Notes: a model not told the origin generated them from the letters alone. DNA of 64,000 bases from Pseudodesulfovibrio profundus (GCF_900217235.1 NZ_LT907975.1:898501-962500); one strand, 5' to 3'; numbered from the stretch's first letter, positions 53,150-61,405 are shown. Numbers and translations are program-made.

Positions 53150-53428
53150 TTACAACTTTTTTTCAAGCCACTTGATATCCATCTTGAGCCGACCGATCTC
53201 CTCGAACAAAGGTGCGGTGACCTCCTCCTGGCTCTTGGCTTTCTTGCCACCGGAAAAGATTCCTTCGGCATTTTCAAGGAGCTGCCTTTTCCAGGTGGAT
53301 ATCTGGTTGGGATGCACTTTGTACTCCGCAGCCAACTGCGCCAACGTTTTCACGCCACGGATAGCTTCCAGCGCGACCTTGGCCTTGAACTTATCCGAAT
53401 GCTTCCGTCTTTTGTTGCTCTTTGTCAT
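53150..53428 (-). CDS. IS3-family transposase OrfA, copy A, with -1 frameshift signal
   Basis: A 92-residue OrfA. An HTH_Tnp_1 domain (DKFKAKVALEAIRGVKTLAQL) binds the ends, and the C terminus is a short coiled coil. The slippery heptamer A AAA AAG (minus strand, 53162-53156) lies just before its stop, as in IS150-type IS3 elements, giving both OrfA and an OrfAB transposase. Confidence 0.92.
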   Translation of the reverse strand: MTKSNKRRKHSDKFKAKVALEAIRGVKTLAQLAAEYKVHPNQISTWKRQLLENAEGIFSGGKKAKSQEEVTAPLFEEIGRLKMDIKWLEKKL

Positions 53429-54116
53429 ACGTCCTTCCTTATCGGTTTAAGGACGCAGATTCCACTTTAACCGGTGGTCCGAATTTCGGGGGAAAGCGCA
53501 CTCCACCGAAACAAACGAGAACGGAGACTCCACCAATCAAGCCGACCTTCTCTCCAAGCACCAGCCAGGCCAACAATGCAACCAACACAGGATTTACGAA
53601 AAATATGACTGTCGCCTCTGCTACTGGGAGTATGGAAAAAGCCGTGAAAGTTGCAATCATGGCAAACATCCCCAACACTCCTCGCACACTCAACAACAGT
53701 TTATTCCTACCAAACAAGGACTGTATATTTCCCTTTGCAGAAGCGATGCATAGCAGCAGCCCTAAAAAGCTTCGTACTGTTACAATTTGCATTACATGTG
53801 CATGCTCACTCGCAAGCTTGATGCATACGCCATTCAAACTGAGGAATACGGTTGAAGCCCACACACGCCACATGCCTGGCGTCATAAGAGAGGCTATAGG
53901 ATGAATTGTGTTTTTAATATCTTGGAATGAGCGCATTGGTTATTCGAGGGTCCCAAATGTAAACGGGATAATGTGAATGCAATAATTCAATCAAATAGCG
54001 TTGGTTGGTTAATGCTATCACGGGATATTCGTATGCCGACGGGCACGAAGAGAAATTTCAGTGATCAAATCTGTTGGTCATACCACAGGGATGGGGCGGG
54101 TCATCTACGCAAACAA

Positions 54117-54151
54117 AAAAAGGGTGTGACATTAGCGTCACACCCTTTTTT
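54117..54151. terminator. Terminator after the 150-aa membrane protein gene
   Basis: A 13-bp perfect stem (54118-54130 with 54137-54149) and a 6-nt loop, with As on one side and Ts on the other. The 53937-54116 stretch between it and the EamA gene shows no gene that I can support. Confidence 0.9.
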
Positions 54152-54168
54152 GTAGAGCAATATAACAA

Positions 54169-54621
54169 CTAATTCTCTAGTCCGGTACGAACTTCTTTGA
54201 GACCGACAAGAACTTCCTGCATTTTGCTGCGCAGGGCTTCATCTTCCAAAGTATCTGTCAGATAAAACGCTTTCATGGCCATCTCGTTAACAAGATCGTG
54301 TGCAAGCATCCGTTTCATCGTAACAGGAACTTCTTCTTGCATTTTAACCATGCGCTGGTCCAACTGGGCAACATCATCACGTAATATGCCCAACGACTTT
54401 ACTTCATCAGTAAGTCCGGCAATATTACGATTCATGCCAAAAAAGAAAATCACGAGCAACAGTACTGCAAGCAAAGAAACTATCATAGCTACTTTACTCA
54501 TATCTTTTTGAGCTTCTGCGACTCCTGCTTCAACTGCAGCAACGCTTTCTGCTCCCTGGCTTTGTTCTTCGTCGCCCTTAACCGTTTCCAACTTATGGAT
54601 CTTTCCATTTTCGTTCGTCAT
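54169..54621 (-). CDS. Single-pass membrane protein with coiled coil, 150 aa
   Basis: No named family. A short cytoplasmic acidic N terminus is followed by one membrane helix (about 45-64, VAMIVSLLAVLLLVIFFFGM) and a coiled-coil region (about 68-115) with heptad-like leucines and KSLGILRDDVAQLDQRMVKMQEE. The C terminus is helical and probably periplasmic. No enzymatic motif. It may organise or tether a membrane complex. It ends at a strong terminator. Confidence 0.72.
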   Translation of the reverse strand: MTNENGKIHKLETVKGDEEQSQGAESVAAVEAGVAEAQKDMSKVAMIVSLLAVLLLVIFFFGMNRNIAGLTDEVKSLGILRDDVAQLDQRMVKMQEEVPVTMKRMLAHDLVNEMAMKAFYLTDTLEDEALRSKMQEVLVGLKEVRTGLEN

Positions 54622-54751
54622 TCATCACTCCATTGCATGAAATTCGTTTCTGCATTTGCTGCAAAGTAGAAAACGTATACTTCACCAAGCCCTCTTAGGC
54701 AAGCAGTAGCAACAATCTCGTGACACTTTAGGGCATTTTCTAATGCTTCTT

Positions 54752-56019
54752 GAGACCTCTGCACGGCAAATCCCACACTTTTACTCTTTAACTATTTGAT
54801 TTATTATGCTATTATTTCTCCATCCAAAGGAGGAAGGCATGGCTATTCGGCAGAAAGGACCTCGGTTGGGTGATTACTTCCTGGGGCACCGCAGAACCAA
54901 GACCACATTTCTGGATGAGATCAACGAACTCATCGACTGGCAGCCCATCAACGCCTTTCTGTGCAAGAAGATCAGGCGCAAGGCCAACGCCGTGGGCAAT
55001 CCCGCCTATCCGCCTCTGGCGATGTTCAAGATTCTGCTCTTGCAGCGTTGGTACAACCTGAGTGATCCGGGCGTGGAGCAGGCGCTGCTCGACCGGCTCT
55101 CCTTTGTCAGATTTACCGGTTTTTCCATCGAGGACGACGTGCCGGACGAGACCACCATATGCCGTTTCCGTAACGGTTTGATCCGCCTGAAGGTGCTGGA
55201 CTCCTTGCTCGACATGCTTAACCGCCAGCTTGAAGGACAAGGGCTTCTTGTCCGTGAGGGAGCCGTGGTGGACGCCTCGGTAGTCGAGTCGCAGCGGCGG
55301 CCGCGCAAGGTTATCGACGTGATGCCTGAGGACCGTTCCGAGGACGCCGAAGAACAGGATGGGCCGGTGGACTGCCGGGTCAGCTATTCGGATGACGAGG
55401 AGGCGGCCTGGCTCCGCAAGAGAAATCGGGCCTATTACGGCTACAAGCTCCATGCCGCGACGGACAGTCGAGACGGGTTTCTGCTCTGTGGTCACATCAC
55501 TCCCGCGAACCATTCGGACACGGGCGAATTCGAGCGGCTCGTGAATGGCGTCGGCCTTGATCCCGGCGCACGGGTTTATGCGGACAAGGGCTATTGCAGC
55601 GGGAAGAACCGGGACATTCTGTTTGATCGCGATTTGGAGGACGGAACCATGGACAAGACGCCTCGTGGCGGCAGGCTGACAGACTTCGAAAAGACCCGCA
55701 ACCGTGACATCAGCAGCATTCGGCAAATAGTCGAGCGGGCCTTCGGCACACTCAAACGTGGCTACGCATTCTTTCGGTCCCGATACGTGGGTCGTGAGAA
55801 GGTGGAGGGAGAGTTCCACATCCTCGCCATGGCGTTCAATTTGAAAAAAGCTGTTCGACTGGCGCGAGCCTGAAGGGAGAGGTGCGTCCAAAATCCGGCA
55901 TTTCGGCCAGAAATGGCAGGAAAAGGCCGGGAATGAGCCCAAGCTGGGGTGCGGTCAGAACATCAAATTGGGTGCGGAGCGCAAGGCACGGACGCGAAAA
56001 GGGGATGCGCAGAGGTCTC
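54752..56019 (+). mobile_element. IS5-family-like insertion sequence (1268 bp)
   Basis: Terminal inverted repeats GAGACCTCTGC(A/G)C lie at 54752-54764 and inverted at 56007-56019. A 5-bp direct repeat TTCTT flanks it (54747-54751, 56020-56024). One transposase gene, on the plus strand. Codon use and GC content are higher than in its neighbours, consistent with acquisition from another genome. Confidence 0.88.
54839..55873 (+). CDS. IS5-family transposase (DUF772 plus DDE domain)
   Basis: A 344-residue transposase. The N-terminal DUF772 domain spans about 45-120 (PLAMFKILLLQRWYNLSDPG). DDE residues: Asp in GAVVDASVVES, Asp in YADKGYCSG, and Glu in the R-x3-E motif near QIVERAFGTLKRG. ATG 54839 follows GGAGG at good spacing, so the longer frame beginning at 54806 is not used. 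The minus-strand frame of 376 codons opposite it is a shadow of GC-rich codon use. Confidence 0.93.
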   Translation: MAIRQKGPRLGDYFLGHRRTKTTFLDEINELIDWQPINAFLCKKIRRKANAVGNPAYPPLAMFKILLLQRWYNLSDPGVEQALLDRLSFVRFTGFSIEDDVPDETTICRFRNGLIRLKVLDSLLDMLNRQLEGQGLLVREGAVVDASVVESQRRPRKVIDVMPEDRSEDAEEQDGPVDCRVSYSDDEEAAWLRKRNRAYYGYKLHAATDSRDGFLLCGHITPANHSDTGEFERLVNGVGLDPGARVYADKGYCSGKNRDILFDRDLEDGTMDKTPRGGRLTDFEKTRNRDISSIRQIVERAFGTLKRGYAFFRSRYVGREKVEGEFHILAMAFNLKKAVRLARA

Positions 56020-56028
56020 TTCTTTGTA

Positions 56029-56056
56029 TTGACAAGGTGTATAGGTTAAATAATAT
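56029..56056 (+). promoter_or_regulatory. Sigma-70 type promoter of the disrupted mucR-like gene
   Basis: TTGACA (56029-56034), a 16-nt spacer and TAATAT (56051-56056). Before the IS1595 insertion it would have driven a leader of about 110 nt into the mucR-like gene. Confidence 0.7.
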
Positions 56057-56141
56057 AAATCTTCTAGCGTCGGCTGTTACGTTTACTTTTAGAATCGTAA
56101 ATTATGGGTTCATGCACGGAATCCTTTTTATATTTGCATTT

Positions 56142-56850
56142 GGGGCTGTACCAGATAACTCCTTTGGGTTATCGGTATGGCAATGCGAAAAAGTCGTTTG
56201 AGCAAGGACAAGCAGCTTCGTTTAATCGAACATTTTGTGGCTGGCACGACAGCTCGTTGCGCTGCCGATCTGGTTGGTGTGAACGTCAAAACAGCCGCCT
56301 ATTACTTTCACCGGCTCCGGGAAATCATAGCGGTAGAAGAGTCCTGTGAAGGGATGGATTTTGGCGAATTTGAGGTCGATGAGAGCTACTTCGGTGGCAA
56401 GCGAAAGGGCAAAAGAGGACGTGGGGCGGCTGGTAAGGTTCCTGTTTTTGGAATCCTTAAAAGGGGCGGGAAGGTCTATACACAGGTGATTCCTGATGCG
56501 AAAGGTAAAACCTTGCTTCCCATTATTCAGGAAAGAATCCAGCCAGACAGTGTGGTTTACTCGGACTGCTGGTATGGCTACAATGTCCTTGATGTGTCAG
56601 CGTTCAAACACTTCCGAATCAACCACTCGAAGCTGTTTGCAGATAGCCACAACCACATCAATGGAATCGAGAATTTTTGGAACCAGGCCAAACGCCATAT
56701 GAGGAAATTCAACGGCATTCCAACCAAGCATTTTTCTCTGTTTTTAAAGGAATGCGAGTGGCGTTTTAATAACAGCAATCCGCGAAGCCAGTTTAAACAA
56801 CTGAAACAGTGGGTTAGAAGACATATGGGCTAGTTATCTGGTACAGCCCC
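56142..56850 (+). mobile_element. IS1595-like insertion sequence (709 bp), copy 2
   Basis: Perfect 19-bp inverted repeats (56142-56160, 56832-56850) and an 8-bp duplication TTGCATTT (56134-56141, 56851-56858). Opposite orientation to copy 1. It lies 28 bp upstream of the mucR-like start codon and cuts it off from its promoter. Confidence 0.95.
56177..56833 (+). CDS. IS1595-family (ISXO2-like) transposase, copy 2
   Basis: Identical 218-residue translation to copy 1 at 45975-46631, with the same helix-turn-helix and ISXO2-like catalytic motifs (EVDESYFGG, YSDCWYGYN, ENFWNQAK). Intact and in the opposite orientation. Confidence 0.93.
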   Translation: MAMRKSRLSKDKQLRLIEHFVAGTTARCAADLVGVNVKTAAYYFHRLREIIAVEESCEGMDFGEFEVDESYFGGKRKGKRGRGAAGKVPVFGILKRGGKVYTQVIPDAKGKTLLPIIQERIQPDSVVYSDCWYGYNVLDVSAFKHFRINHSKLFADSHNHINGIENFWNQAKRHMRKFNGIPTKHFSLFLKECEWRFNNSNPRSQFKQLKQWVRRHMG

Positions 56851-57197
56851 TTGCATTTTATTACTTAAGAAGGGAAAAATGGAAGACTATTTAAAAGAGG
56901 CATTGGAGATCGTCAAAGCGCAAGCTAGTGTTAGAACTATGACTGAAGACGAAATCACTTCAATGGTGCAGAAGCTATCCAACGGCATCAAGGCTATAGC
57001 TGAAGGTGATATAGTTGAACATGAAGAAGAGTATGCGGTCGACCCTGCCAAGGCCATCCGTGAGAAATCAATTCTTTGCTGTGTGTGTGGTAAGTCTTTC
57101 AAGATACTTGCGCCTCCCCCCATCCTTTGGACCACTGATCGGTCATTTTAAGGTGGAGCCCGGCGTCCGAGTTTGTGCCTCCTTAGAGGCGGTTCGC

Positions 57198-57274
57198 CGT
57201 AGCCGTTGTGGAGCGTAGCCCGTCCCCGTAGGGGCGGCCCGAAGGGCCGAGGGCGGAGCGGAGCAACGGCTACG
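57198..57274 (-). other. Folded non-coding element 3' of orfB, copy B
   Basis: Arms CGTAGCCGTTG (57198-57208) and CAACGGCTACG (57264-57274). Relative to copy A, a C-G pair has become T-A on both sides, so the pairing is kept. This covariation supports a real structure. Confidence 0.72.
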
Positions 57275-57281
57275 AGCCAAG

Positions 57282-58109
57282 TCAATGAACATTCAAGTTG
57301 CTTCTGTATACGGCAGCGGGAGTTCTTTTGTCCAACGACGAATGACCGCGCTCCTCGTTGTAATACCTAAAATAGCGCGTAAGCCCATGGTATAGCTCGA
57401 TTCCATCACAGTACGCCCTAGGGTAAATATCCTCATATTTCACCGTCCACCACAGCCGCTCTATGAAGACATTGTCGATTGCGCGACCTTTGCCGTCCAT
57501 GCTGATTGCAATTCCCTTGCTCTGCAAAACTCCGGTAAATTCACGACTCGTGAACTGCGCTCCCTGGTCCGTGTTGAACACCTCCGGCGTAGAAATGCGC
57601 AAAGCCTTGTTGAGCGCCTCCACGCAGAAAGAACTATCCATCGAGTTCGATAGCTCCCAAGCCAGCACGAAGCGGCTCCACCAGTCTATCACTGCCACCA
57701 GGTACAGAAAGCCGCGCTGCATGGGGATGTAGGTGATGTCAGCGCTCCAGACTTGATTTTTCCTCTCAATGGCAACTCCTTTCAGCAGATACGGAAACAC
57801 GGGATGCTCCGGATTGGGGACACTCGTATGCGGCCCTGGAGTGATGGCTTGCAAGCCCATCAGTTGCATCAGTCGCTCAACTCGTTTGTGGTTGACTTGA
57901 TGGCCTTGGGTCTTCAGCCAATCCGTCATGCGCGGCGAGCCGTAATCCGGCTGACGCAGATACTGCTCGTCGATGAGACGCATCAAGGCTAAATTTTCAT
58001 CGGATTCGGCTACAGGCTTGTAGTAAAATCCCGAACGGGAAATGCCTGCCAACTTGCATTGCCGCCGGATGGAATACTCCCGATCTGGTTTGATCCACTG
58101 GCGGCGCAC
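57282..58109 (-). CDS. IS3-family transposase OrfB, copy B
   Basis: A 275-residue OrfB with the same DDE motifs as copy A (VWSADITYIP, NTDQGAQF, DNVFIERLWW). In this copy a GTG is present where copies A and C have GTA, so its ORF looks 19 residues longer. Because A and C work without it, frameshifting from orfA remains the likely route. Confidence 0.92.
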   Translation of the reverse strand: MRRQWIKPDREYSIRRQCKLAGISRSGFYYKPVAESDENLALMRLIDEQYLRQPDYGSPRMTDWLKTQGHQVNHKRVERLMQLMGLQAITPGPHTSVPNPEHPVFPYLLKGVAIERKNQVWSADITYIPMQRGFLYLVAVIDWWSRFVLAWELSNSMDSSFCVEALNKALRISTPEVFNTDQGAQFTSREFTGVLQSKGIAISMDGKGRAIDNVFIERLWWTVKYEDIYPRAYCDGIELYHGLTRYFRYYNEERGHSSLDKRTPAAVYRSNLNVH

Positions 58110-58123
58110 CTCAAGCGGCAGGC

Positions 58124-58402
58124 TTACAACTTTTTTTCAAGCCACTTGATGTCCATCTTGAGCCGACCGATCTCCTCAAATAACGGTGCGGTTATCTCCT
58201 CCTGGCTTTTGGCTTTCTTGCCACTGGAAAAGATGTCATCGACATTCTCAAGGAGCTGCCGCTTCCACGTGGAAATCTGATTGGGGTGCACTTTGTACTC
58301 CGCAGCCAGTTGCGCAAGCGTCTTCACGCCACGAATCGCCTCAAGTGCGACCTTGGCCTTAAACTTGTCCGAATGTTTCCGTCTTTTGCTGCTCTTTGTC
58401 AT
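58124..58402 (-). CDS. IS3-family transposase OrfA, copy B
   Basis: A 92-residue OrfA differing from copies A and C at about six positions (for example SSK for SNK, NVDDIFSSG for NAEGIFSGG). The A AAA AAG slip site before the stop is conserved. Confidence 0.92.
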   Translation of the reverse strand: MTKSSKRRKHSDKFKAKVALEAIRGVKTLAQLAAEYKVHPNQISTWKRQLLENVDDIFSSGKKAKSQEEITAPLFEEIGRLKMDIKWLEKKL

Positions 58403-58644
58403 GCGTCCTTCCTTATCGGTTTAAGGACGCAGATTCCACCTTAACCAGTGGTCCGAATTTCGGGGGAAAGCGCAACTCACACGTAAACACTTATCAAGCC
58501 ACGATATGACCACAGATGAGTATAGAGAAAAATTTGGCTACAAGAAGAAGCTCCCCTTGGTGTGCAAATCTCTCCAAAGAGAACGAAGAAAGAAGATGAA
58601 AGAGATGCAACTCTGGACAAAGCGTGGGAAGAATAAATAATATC

Positions 58645-58673
58645 AAGGCTCAGAATGATTCTGGGCCTTTTGT
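58645..58673 (+). terminator. Terminator of the mucR-like gene
   Basis: An 11-bp stem with two G-U or weak pairs (58645-58655 with 58659-58669) followed by Ts, 4 nt after the original stop codon. Confidence 0.8.
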
Positions 58674-58722
58674 TTTACATAGTGCACCTTTCTTTCATAA
58701 TCCTACTTCTCATTTCGACCAC

Positions 58723-59355
58723 CTACTTCAACACACCTTCCATAAGCTGATCAATGGTATTTTCGATTCGCTCCCACCCTTCTTCACTTTGCAGGTCGAC
58801 ACCTCCCAAACTACTATGAATTCTTGATCTTACGGCAAGAAAGTTTATGGCTCCCGCCATAAGCAGAACAAGCGCTGTCAGATCTACACCTTGAGGCGGA
58901 TCCTCCTCCATGAGTTCAAAAAACTCGAGTGCCGTTTTAGCTCTAATGTCTTCTAAGGCCATCGTTAACCGATTGCGCTCTATGGCTTCCCACGCCAATA
59001 TTTCCAAAGTAAGAGGCCTACGTAAAATAGCTCTCAAATACCGCTTGAAAAACAACGAAACTAGCACATACGGTTCCATGCTCCGTAATGTGGAAGAATC
59101 ACCACCTATCAGCTCTTGTGCGCTTGGCCAAAAGTCAATCGTGTTACCATATGTTGCTACCAGTCCCTCCAGACCTCCAAAATAACGATAGATTAGCTTT
59201 TTATCGACATTTGCTTTCCTCGCCACAACATTCACGCCCAGCTTTTGAAAGCCGACTTCAGCTAACACCTCGCCAACGGATTGTATGAGCTTTTCCTTTG
59301 TTTGTTCTTTATTCCGGATAGGAATGACTTTGGGTACAATTGTTAGTTTTGCCAT
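58723..59355 (-). CDS. TetR family transcriptional regulator
   Basis: A 210-residue TetR-type regulator. The N-terminal helix-turn-helix is at about 22-68 (EKLIQSVGEVLAEVGFQKLGVNVVARKANVDKKLIYRYFGG). The C-terminal ligand-binding domain is all-helical and gives no clue to the ligand. A GGAG site lies before the ATG. It is convergent with the mucR-like remnant, and its upstream side runs into an empty spacer and then IS copy C, so its former target gene may have been lost. Confidence 0.88.
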   Translation of the reverse strand: MAKLTIVPKVIPIRNKEQTKEKLIQSVGEVLAEVGFQKLGVNVVARKANVDKKLIYRYFGGLEGLVATYGNTIDFWPSAQELIGGDSSTLRSMEPYVLVSLFFKRYLRAILRRPLTLEILAWEAIERNRLTMALEDIRAKTALEFFELMEEDPPQGVDLTALVLLMAGAINFLAVRSRIHSSLGGVDLQSEEGWERIENTIDQLMEGVLK

Positions 59356-59679
59356 ACACGCCTCTCCTAATTACTCCTCAATACTCAATCAAACTATTGA
59401 TGAGTTTAGCATGCTGATCACGTAGACTTAACCATTATTTCAATTTCGATTGAGTAGACTTCTAAACTCAGATTATCACATGGTAATAAACCTAAGCTAT
59501 TTCAAATGCCCCACCAGCATCCTCACAAGATTGTGGTAAAAATGGAATAAAGGATTCACCTAAAGAACAGTGATTTCGGTATCTATAATCAGTTCAGCGG
59601 CTAAACTTACACTATACACAAATATATTAGATGAAGTTTGAACTCACAAGTTATCATATCAAGATCATCCCATCTCCCC
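59356..59679. other. 324-bp intergenic stretch upstream of the TetR gene
   Basis: I see no gene or RNA here. It is AT-rich and should hold the tetR promoter and possibly its operator. Confidence 0.5.
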
Positions 59680-59768
59680 TGCGCCTCCCCCCATCCTTTG
59701 GACCACTGATCGGCCTTTTTAAGGTGGAGTCCTGCGTCCGAGTTTGTGCCTCCGTGGAGGCGGTTCGC

Positions 59769-59845
59769 CGCAGCCGTTGTGGAGCGTAGCCCGTCCCCGC
59801 AGGGGCGGCCCGAAGGGCCGAGGGCGGAGCGGAGCAACGGCTGCG
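59769..59845 (-). other. Folded non-coding element 3' of orfB, copy C
   Basis: Identical to the element in copy A (arms 59769-59779 and 59835-59845). Confidence 0.7.
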
Positions 59846-59852
59846 AGCCAAG

Positions 59853-60623
59853 TCAATGAACATTCAGGTTGCCTCTGTATACGGCAGCGGGAGTTCTTTT
59901 GTCCAACGACGAATGTCCGCGCTCTTCGTTGTAATACCGAAAATAGCGCGTAAGCCCATGGTATAGCTCGATTCCATCAGAATACGCCTTGGGGTAAACA
60001 TCCTCGTATTTCACCGTCCACCACAACCGCTCGATAAATACGTTGTCGATTGCACGGCCTTTGCCGTCCATGCTGATTGCAATGCCCTTGCTCTGCAAAA
60101 CGCCGGTAAATTCACGGCTCGTGAATTGCGCTCCCTGGTCCGTATTGAACATCTCTGGCGTGGAGATGCGCAATGCCTTGCTCAGTGCGTCCACGCAAAA
60201 CGAACTGTCCATGGAATTTGACAGTTCCCAAGCCAATACGAATCGGCTCCACCAGTCAATCACTGCCACCAGATACAGAAAGCCGCGCTGCATGGGGATG
60301 TAGGTGATGTCAGCACTCCAGACTTGATTCTTTCGCTCAATGGCAACTCCTTTCAGCAGATAAGGAAACACGGGATGCTCCGGGTTGGGGACACTCGTAT
60401 GCGGCCCTGGAGTAATCGCTTGCAAGCCCATCAGCTGCATCAGTCGCTCAACTCGCTTGTGGTTGATCTGATGGCCTTGTGTCTTCAGCCAATCCGTCAT
60501 GCGCGGCGAGCCGTAATCCGGCTGACGCAGATACTGCTCGTCGATGAGACGCATCAAGGCCAAGTTCTCATCGGACTCGGCTGCAGGTTTGTAGTAAAAC
60601 CCCGAGCGGGAAATGCCTGCCAA
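59853..60623 (-). CDS. IS3-family transposase OrfB, copy C
   Basis: Same 256-residue translation as copy A, intact DDE motifs. It lacks an ATG or GTG start upstream, so expression depends on the -1 frameshift from orfA. Confidence 0.92.
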   Translation of the reverse strand: MAGISRSGFYYKPAAESDENLALMRLIDEQYLRQPDYGSPRMTDWLKTQGHQINHKRVERLMQLMGLQAITPGPHTSVPNPEHPVFPYLLKGVAIERKNQVWSADITYIPMQRGFLYLVAVIDWWSRFVLAWELSNSMDSSFCVDALSKALRISTPEMFNTDQGAQFTSREFTGVLQSKGIAISMDGKGRAIDNVFIERLWWTVKYEDVYPKAYSDGIELYHGLTRYFRYYNEERGHSSLDKRTPAAVYRGNLNVH

Positions 60624-60694
60624 CTTGCATTGCCGCCGGATGGAATACTCCCGATCCGGTTTGATCCACTGGCGGCGTACCTCAAGCGGCAGGC

Positions 60695-60973
60695 TTACAA
60701 CTTTTTTTCAAGCCACTTGATATCCATCTTGAGCCGACCGATCTCCTCGAACAAAGGTGCGGTGACCTCCTCCTGGCTCTTGGCTTTCTTGCCACCGGAA
60801 AAGATTCCTTCGGCATTTTCAAGGAGCTGCCTTTTCCAGGTGGATATCTGGTTGGGATGCACTTTGTACTCCGCAGCCAACTGCGCCAACGTTTTCACGC
60901 CACGGATAGCTTCCAGCGCGACCTTGGCCTTGAACTTATCCGAATGCTTCCGTCTTTTGTTGCTCTTTGTCAT
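60695..60973 (-). CDS. IS3-family transposase OrfA, copy C
   Basis: Identical 92-residue translation to copy A, with the same HTH domain and the A AAA AAG slip site before its stop. Confidence 0.92.
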   Translation of the reverse strand: MTKSNKRRKHSDKFKAKVALEAIRGVKTLAQLAAEYKVHPNQISTWKRQLLENAEGIFSGGKKAKSQEEVTAPLFEEIGRLKMDIKWLEKKL

Positions 60974-61246
60974 ACGTCCTTCCTTATCGGTTTAAGGACG
61001 CAGATTCCACTTTAACCGGTGGTCCGAATTTCGGGGGAAAGCGCACCCTATCTCCAGGTCTGAACTACCCTACGAGCAGTTCACACTTATCTGGATATGG
61101 GGACACAAGGGCACATCAGGTGTTCTAGCTCGGATGTGTATTGCCGAGAGAGCTGGCCAGCGCTAACTCTGCACCGACAGCGAGAGTGGATAGCACGAAT
61201 GAGGTAGGTGTTTTATGAGGGGTATGCCTGATTGTTGCAAGACAAC

Positions 61247-61281
61247 AGAAAAAGCCCTTCAGTTTTCACTGAAGGGCTTTT
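61247..61281 (-). terminator. Terminator of the rRNA operon
   Basis: A 13-bp perfect stem (61251-61263 with 61268-61280) with a 4-nt loop and Ts on the minus strand, 10 nt beyond the 5S 3' end. The 61049-61246 stretch shows no gene. Confidence 0.88.
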
Positions 61282-61290
61282 GAAAGATTC

Positions 61291-61405
61291 CTTGGCACCG
61301 ACCTACTTTCCCACACGCTACCATGCAGTATCATCGGCGATGGAGGGCTTAACTACCGGGTTCGGAATGGGACCGGGTGTACCCCCTCCTCCTTGGGCAC
61401 CAAGA
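61291..61405 (-). rRNA. rrf: 5S ribosomal RNA
   Basis: About 115 nt on the minus strand. The ends pair (CTTGGTGCCC with GGTGCCAAG) and the conserved internal CCGAACCCGG loop segment is present. Ends are accurate to a few nucleotides. Confidence 0.92.

Larger units (their letters stand above)
52135..53500 (-). mobile_element. IS3-family insertion sequence (1366 bp), second type, copy A
   Basis: Imperfect terminal repeats start TGCGC and end GCGCA; a 3-bp duplication CTC flanks the element (52132-52134, 53501-53503). It carries orfA and orfB on the minus strand joined by a -1 frameshift site. The OrfB and OrfA translations are identical to those of copy C at 59680-61045; a one-base difference in the left end (near 52171) separates them. 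Confidence 0.95.
51653..53936 (-). pseudogene. EamA/DMT family transporter interrupted by an IS3-family element
   Basis: The N-terminal part (53936-53501) and the C-terminal part (52134-51653) are both in frame. Removing the 1366-bp element and one CTC copy restores 304 codons with the join reading VCFGGVLLVAQPSF. The restored protein has about ten membrane helices in two EamA halves, as in drug/metabolite transporters such as RhaT or PecM. As it stands, the N-terminal half continues into the element's end and stops after a few foreign residues, so the protein is lost. No other damage is visible, so the insertion is recent. The substrate is unknown. Confidence 0.9.
57109..58474 (-). mobile_element. 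IS3-family insertion sequence (1366 bp), second type, copy B
   Basis: Same ends and length as copies A and C, with a 3-bp duplication ACT (57106-57108, 58475-58477). OrfB and OrfA differ from A and C by several residues, so this is an older or separately acquired copy. Confidence 0.95.
56879..58640 (+). pseudogene. MucR/Ros-type zinc-finger regulator interrupted by IS3-family copy B
   Basis: The first 76 codons (56879-57106) plus 2 nt, and 55 codons after the element (58478-58640), are in frame once the element and one ACT copy are removed, giving 130 residues. The join rebuilds the MucR C2H2-type finger (CCVCGKSFKILTRKHLSSH) followed by TTDEYREKFGYKKKLPLVC, the typical MucR tail. The restored protein would be a small DNA-binding regulator of the MucR/Ros family. 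The current ORF ends in element sequence (APPPIL...) and lacks the finger's histidines. An IS1595 copy also lies in its leader, so the gene is hit twice. Confidence 0.9.
59680..61045 (-). mobile_element. IS3-family insertion sequence (1366 bp), second type, copy C
   Basis: Ends and length as copy A; a 3-bp duplication CCC (59677-59679, 61046-61048). It lies between tetR and the rRNA operon terminator. Same orientation as copies A and B. Confidence 0.95.

Noticed and set aside
54812..55942. 376-codon minus-strand ORF opposite the IS5 transposase
   Set aside because: It follows the transposase codons in reverse in GC-rich DNA; the plus-strand product has DUF772 and DDE motifs.
56879..57151. 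90-residue ORF ending in element sequence
   Set aside because: It is the 5' part of the mucR-like gene read into IS copy B, so the last residues are not native.
53501..59679. Composite transposon formed by IS3 copies A and C
   Set aside because: Each copy has its own matching 3-bp duplication on both sides (CTC and CCC), so each inserted alone. A composite unit would share one duplication at its outer ends.
59680..61045. Repeats at 52, 57 and 59.7 kb as a CRISPR-like array
   Set aside because: The repeated units are full 1366-bp insertion sequences with transposase genes, not short regular repeats; no CRISPR array was seen in the window.
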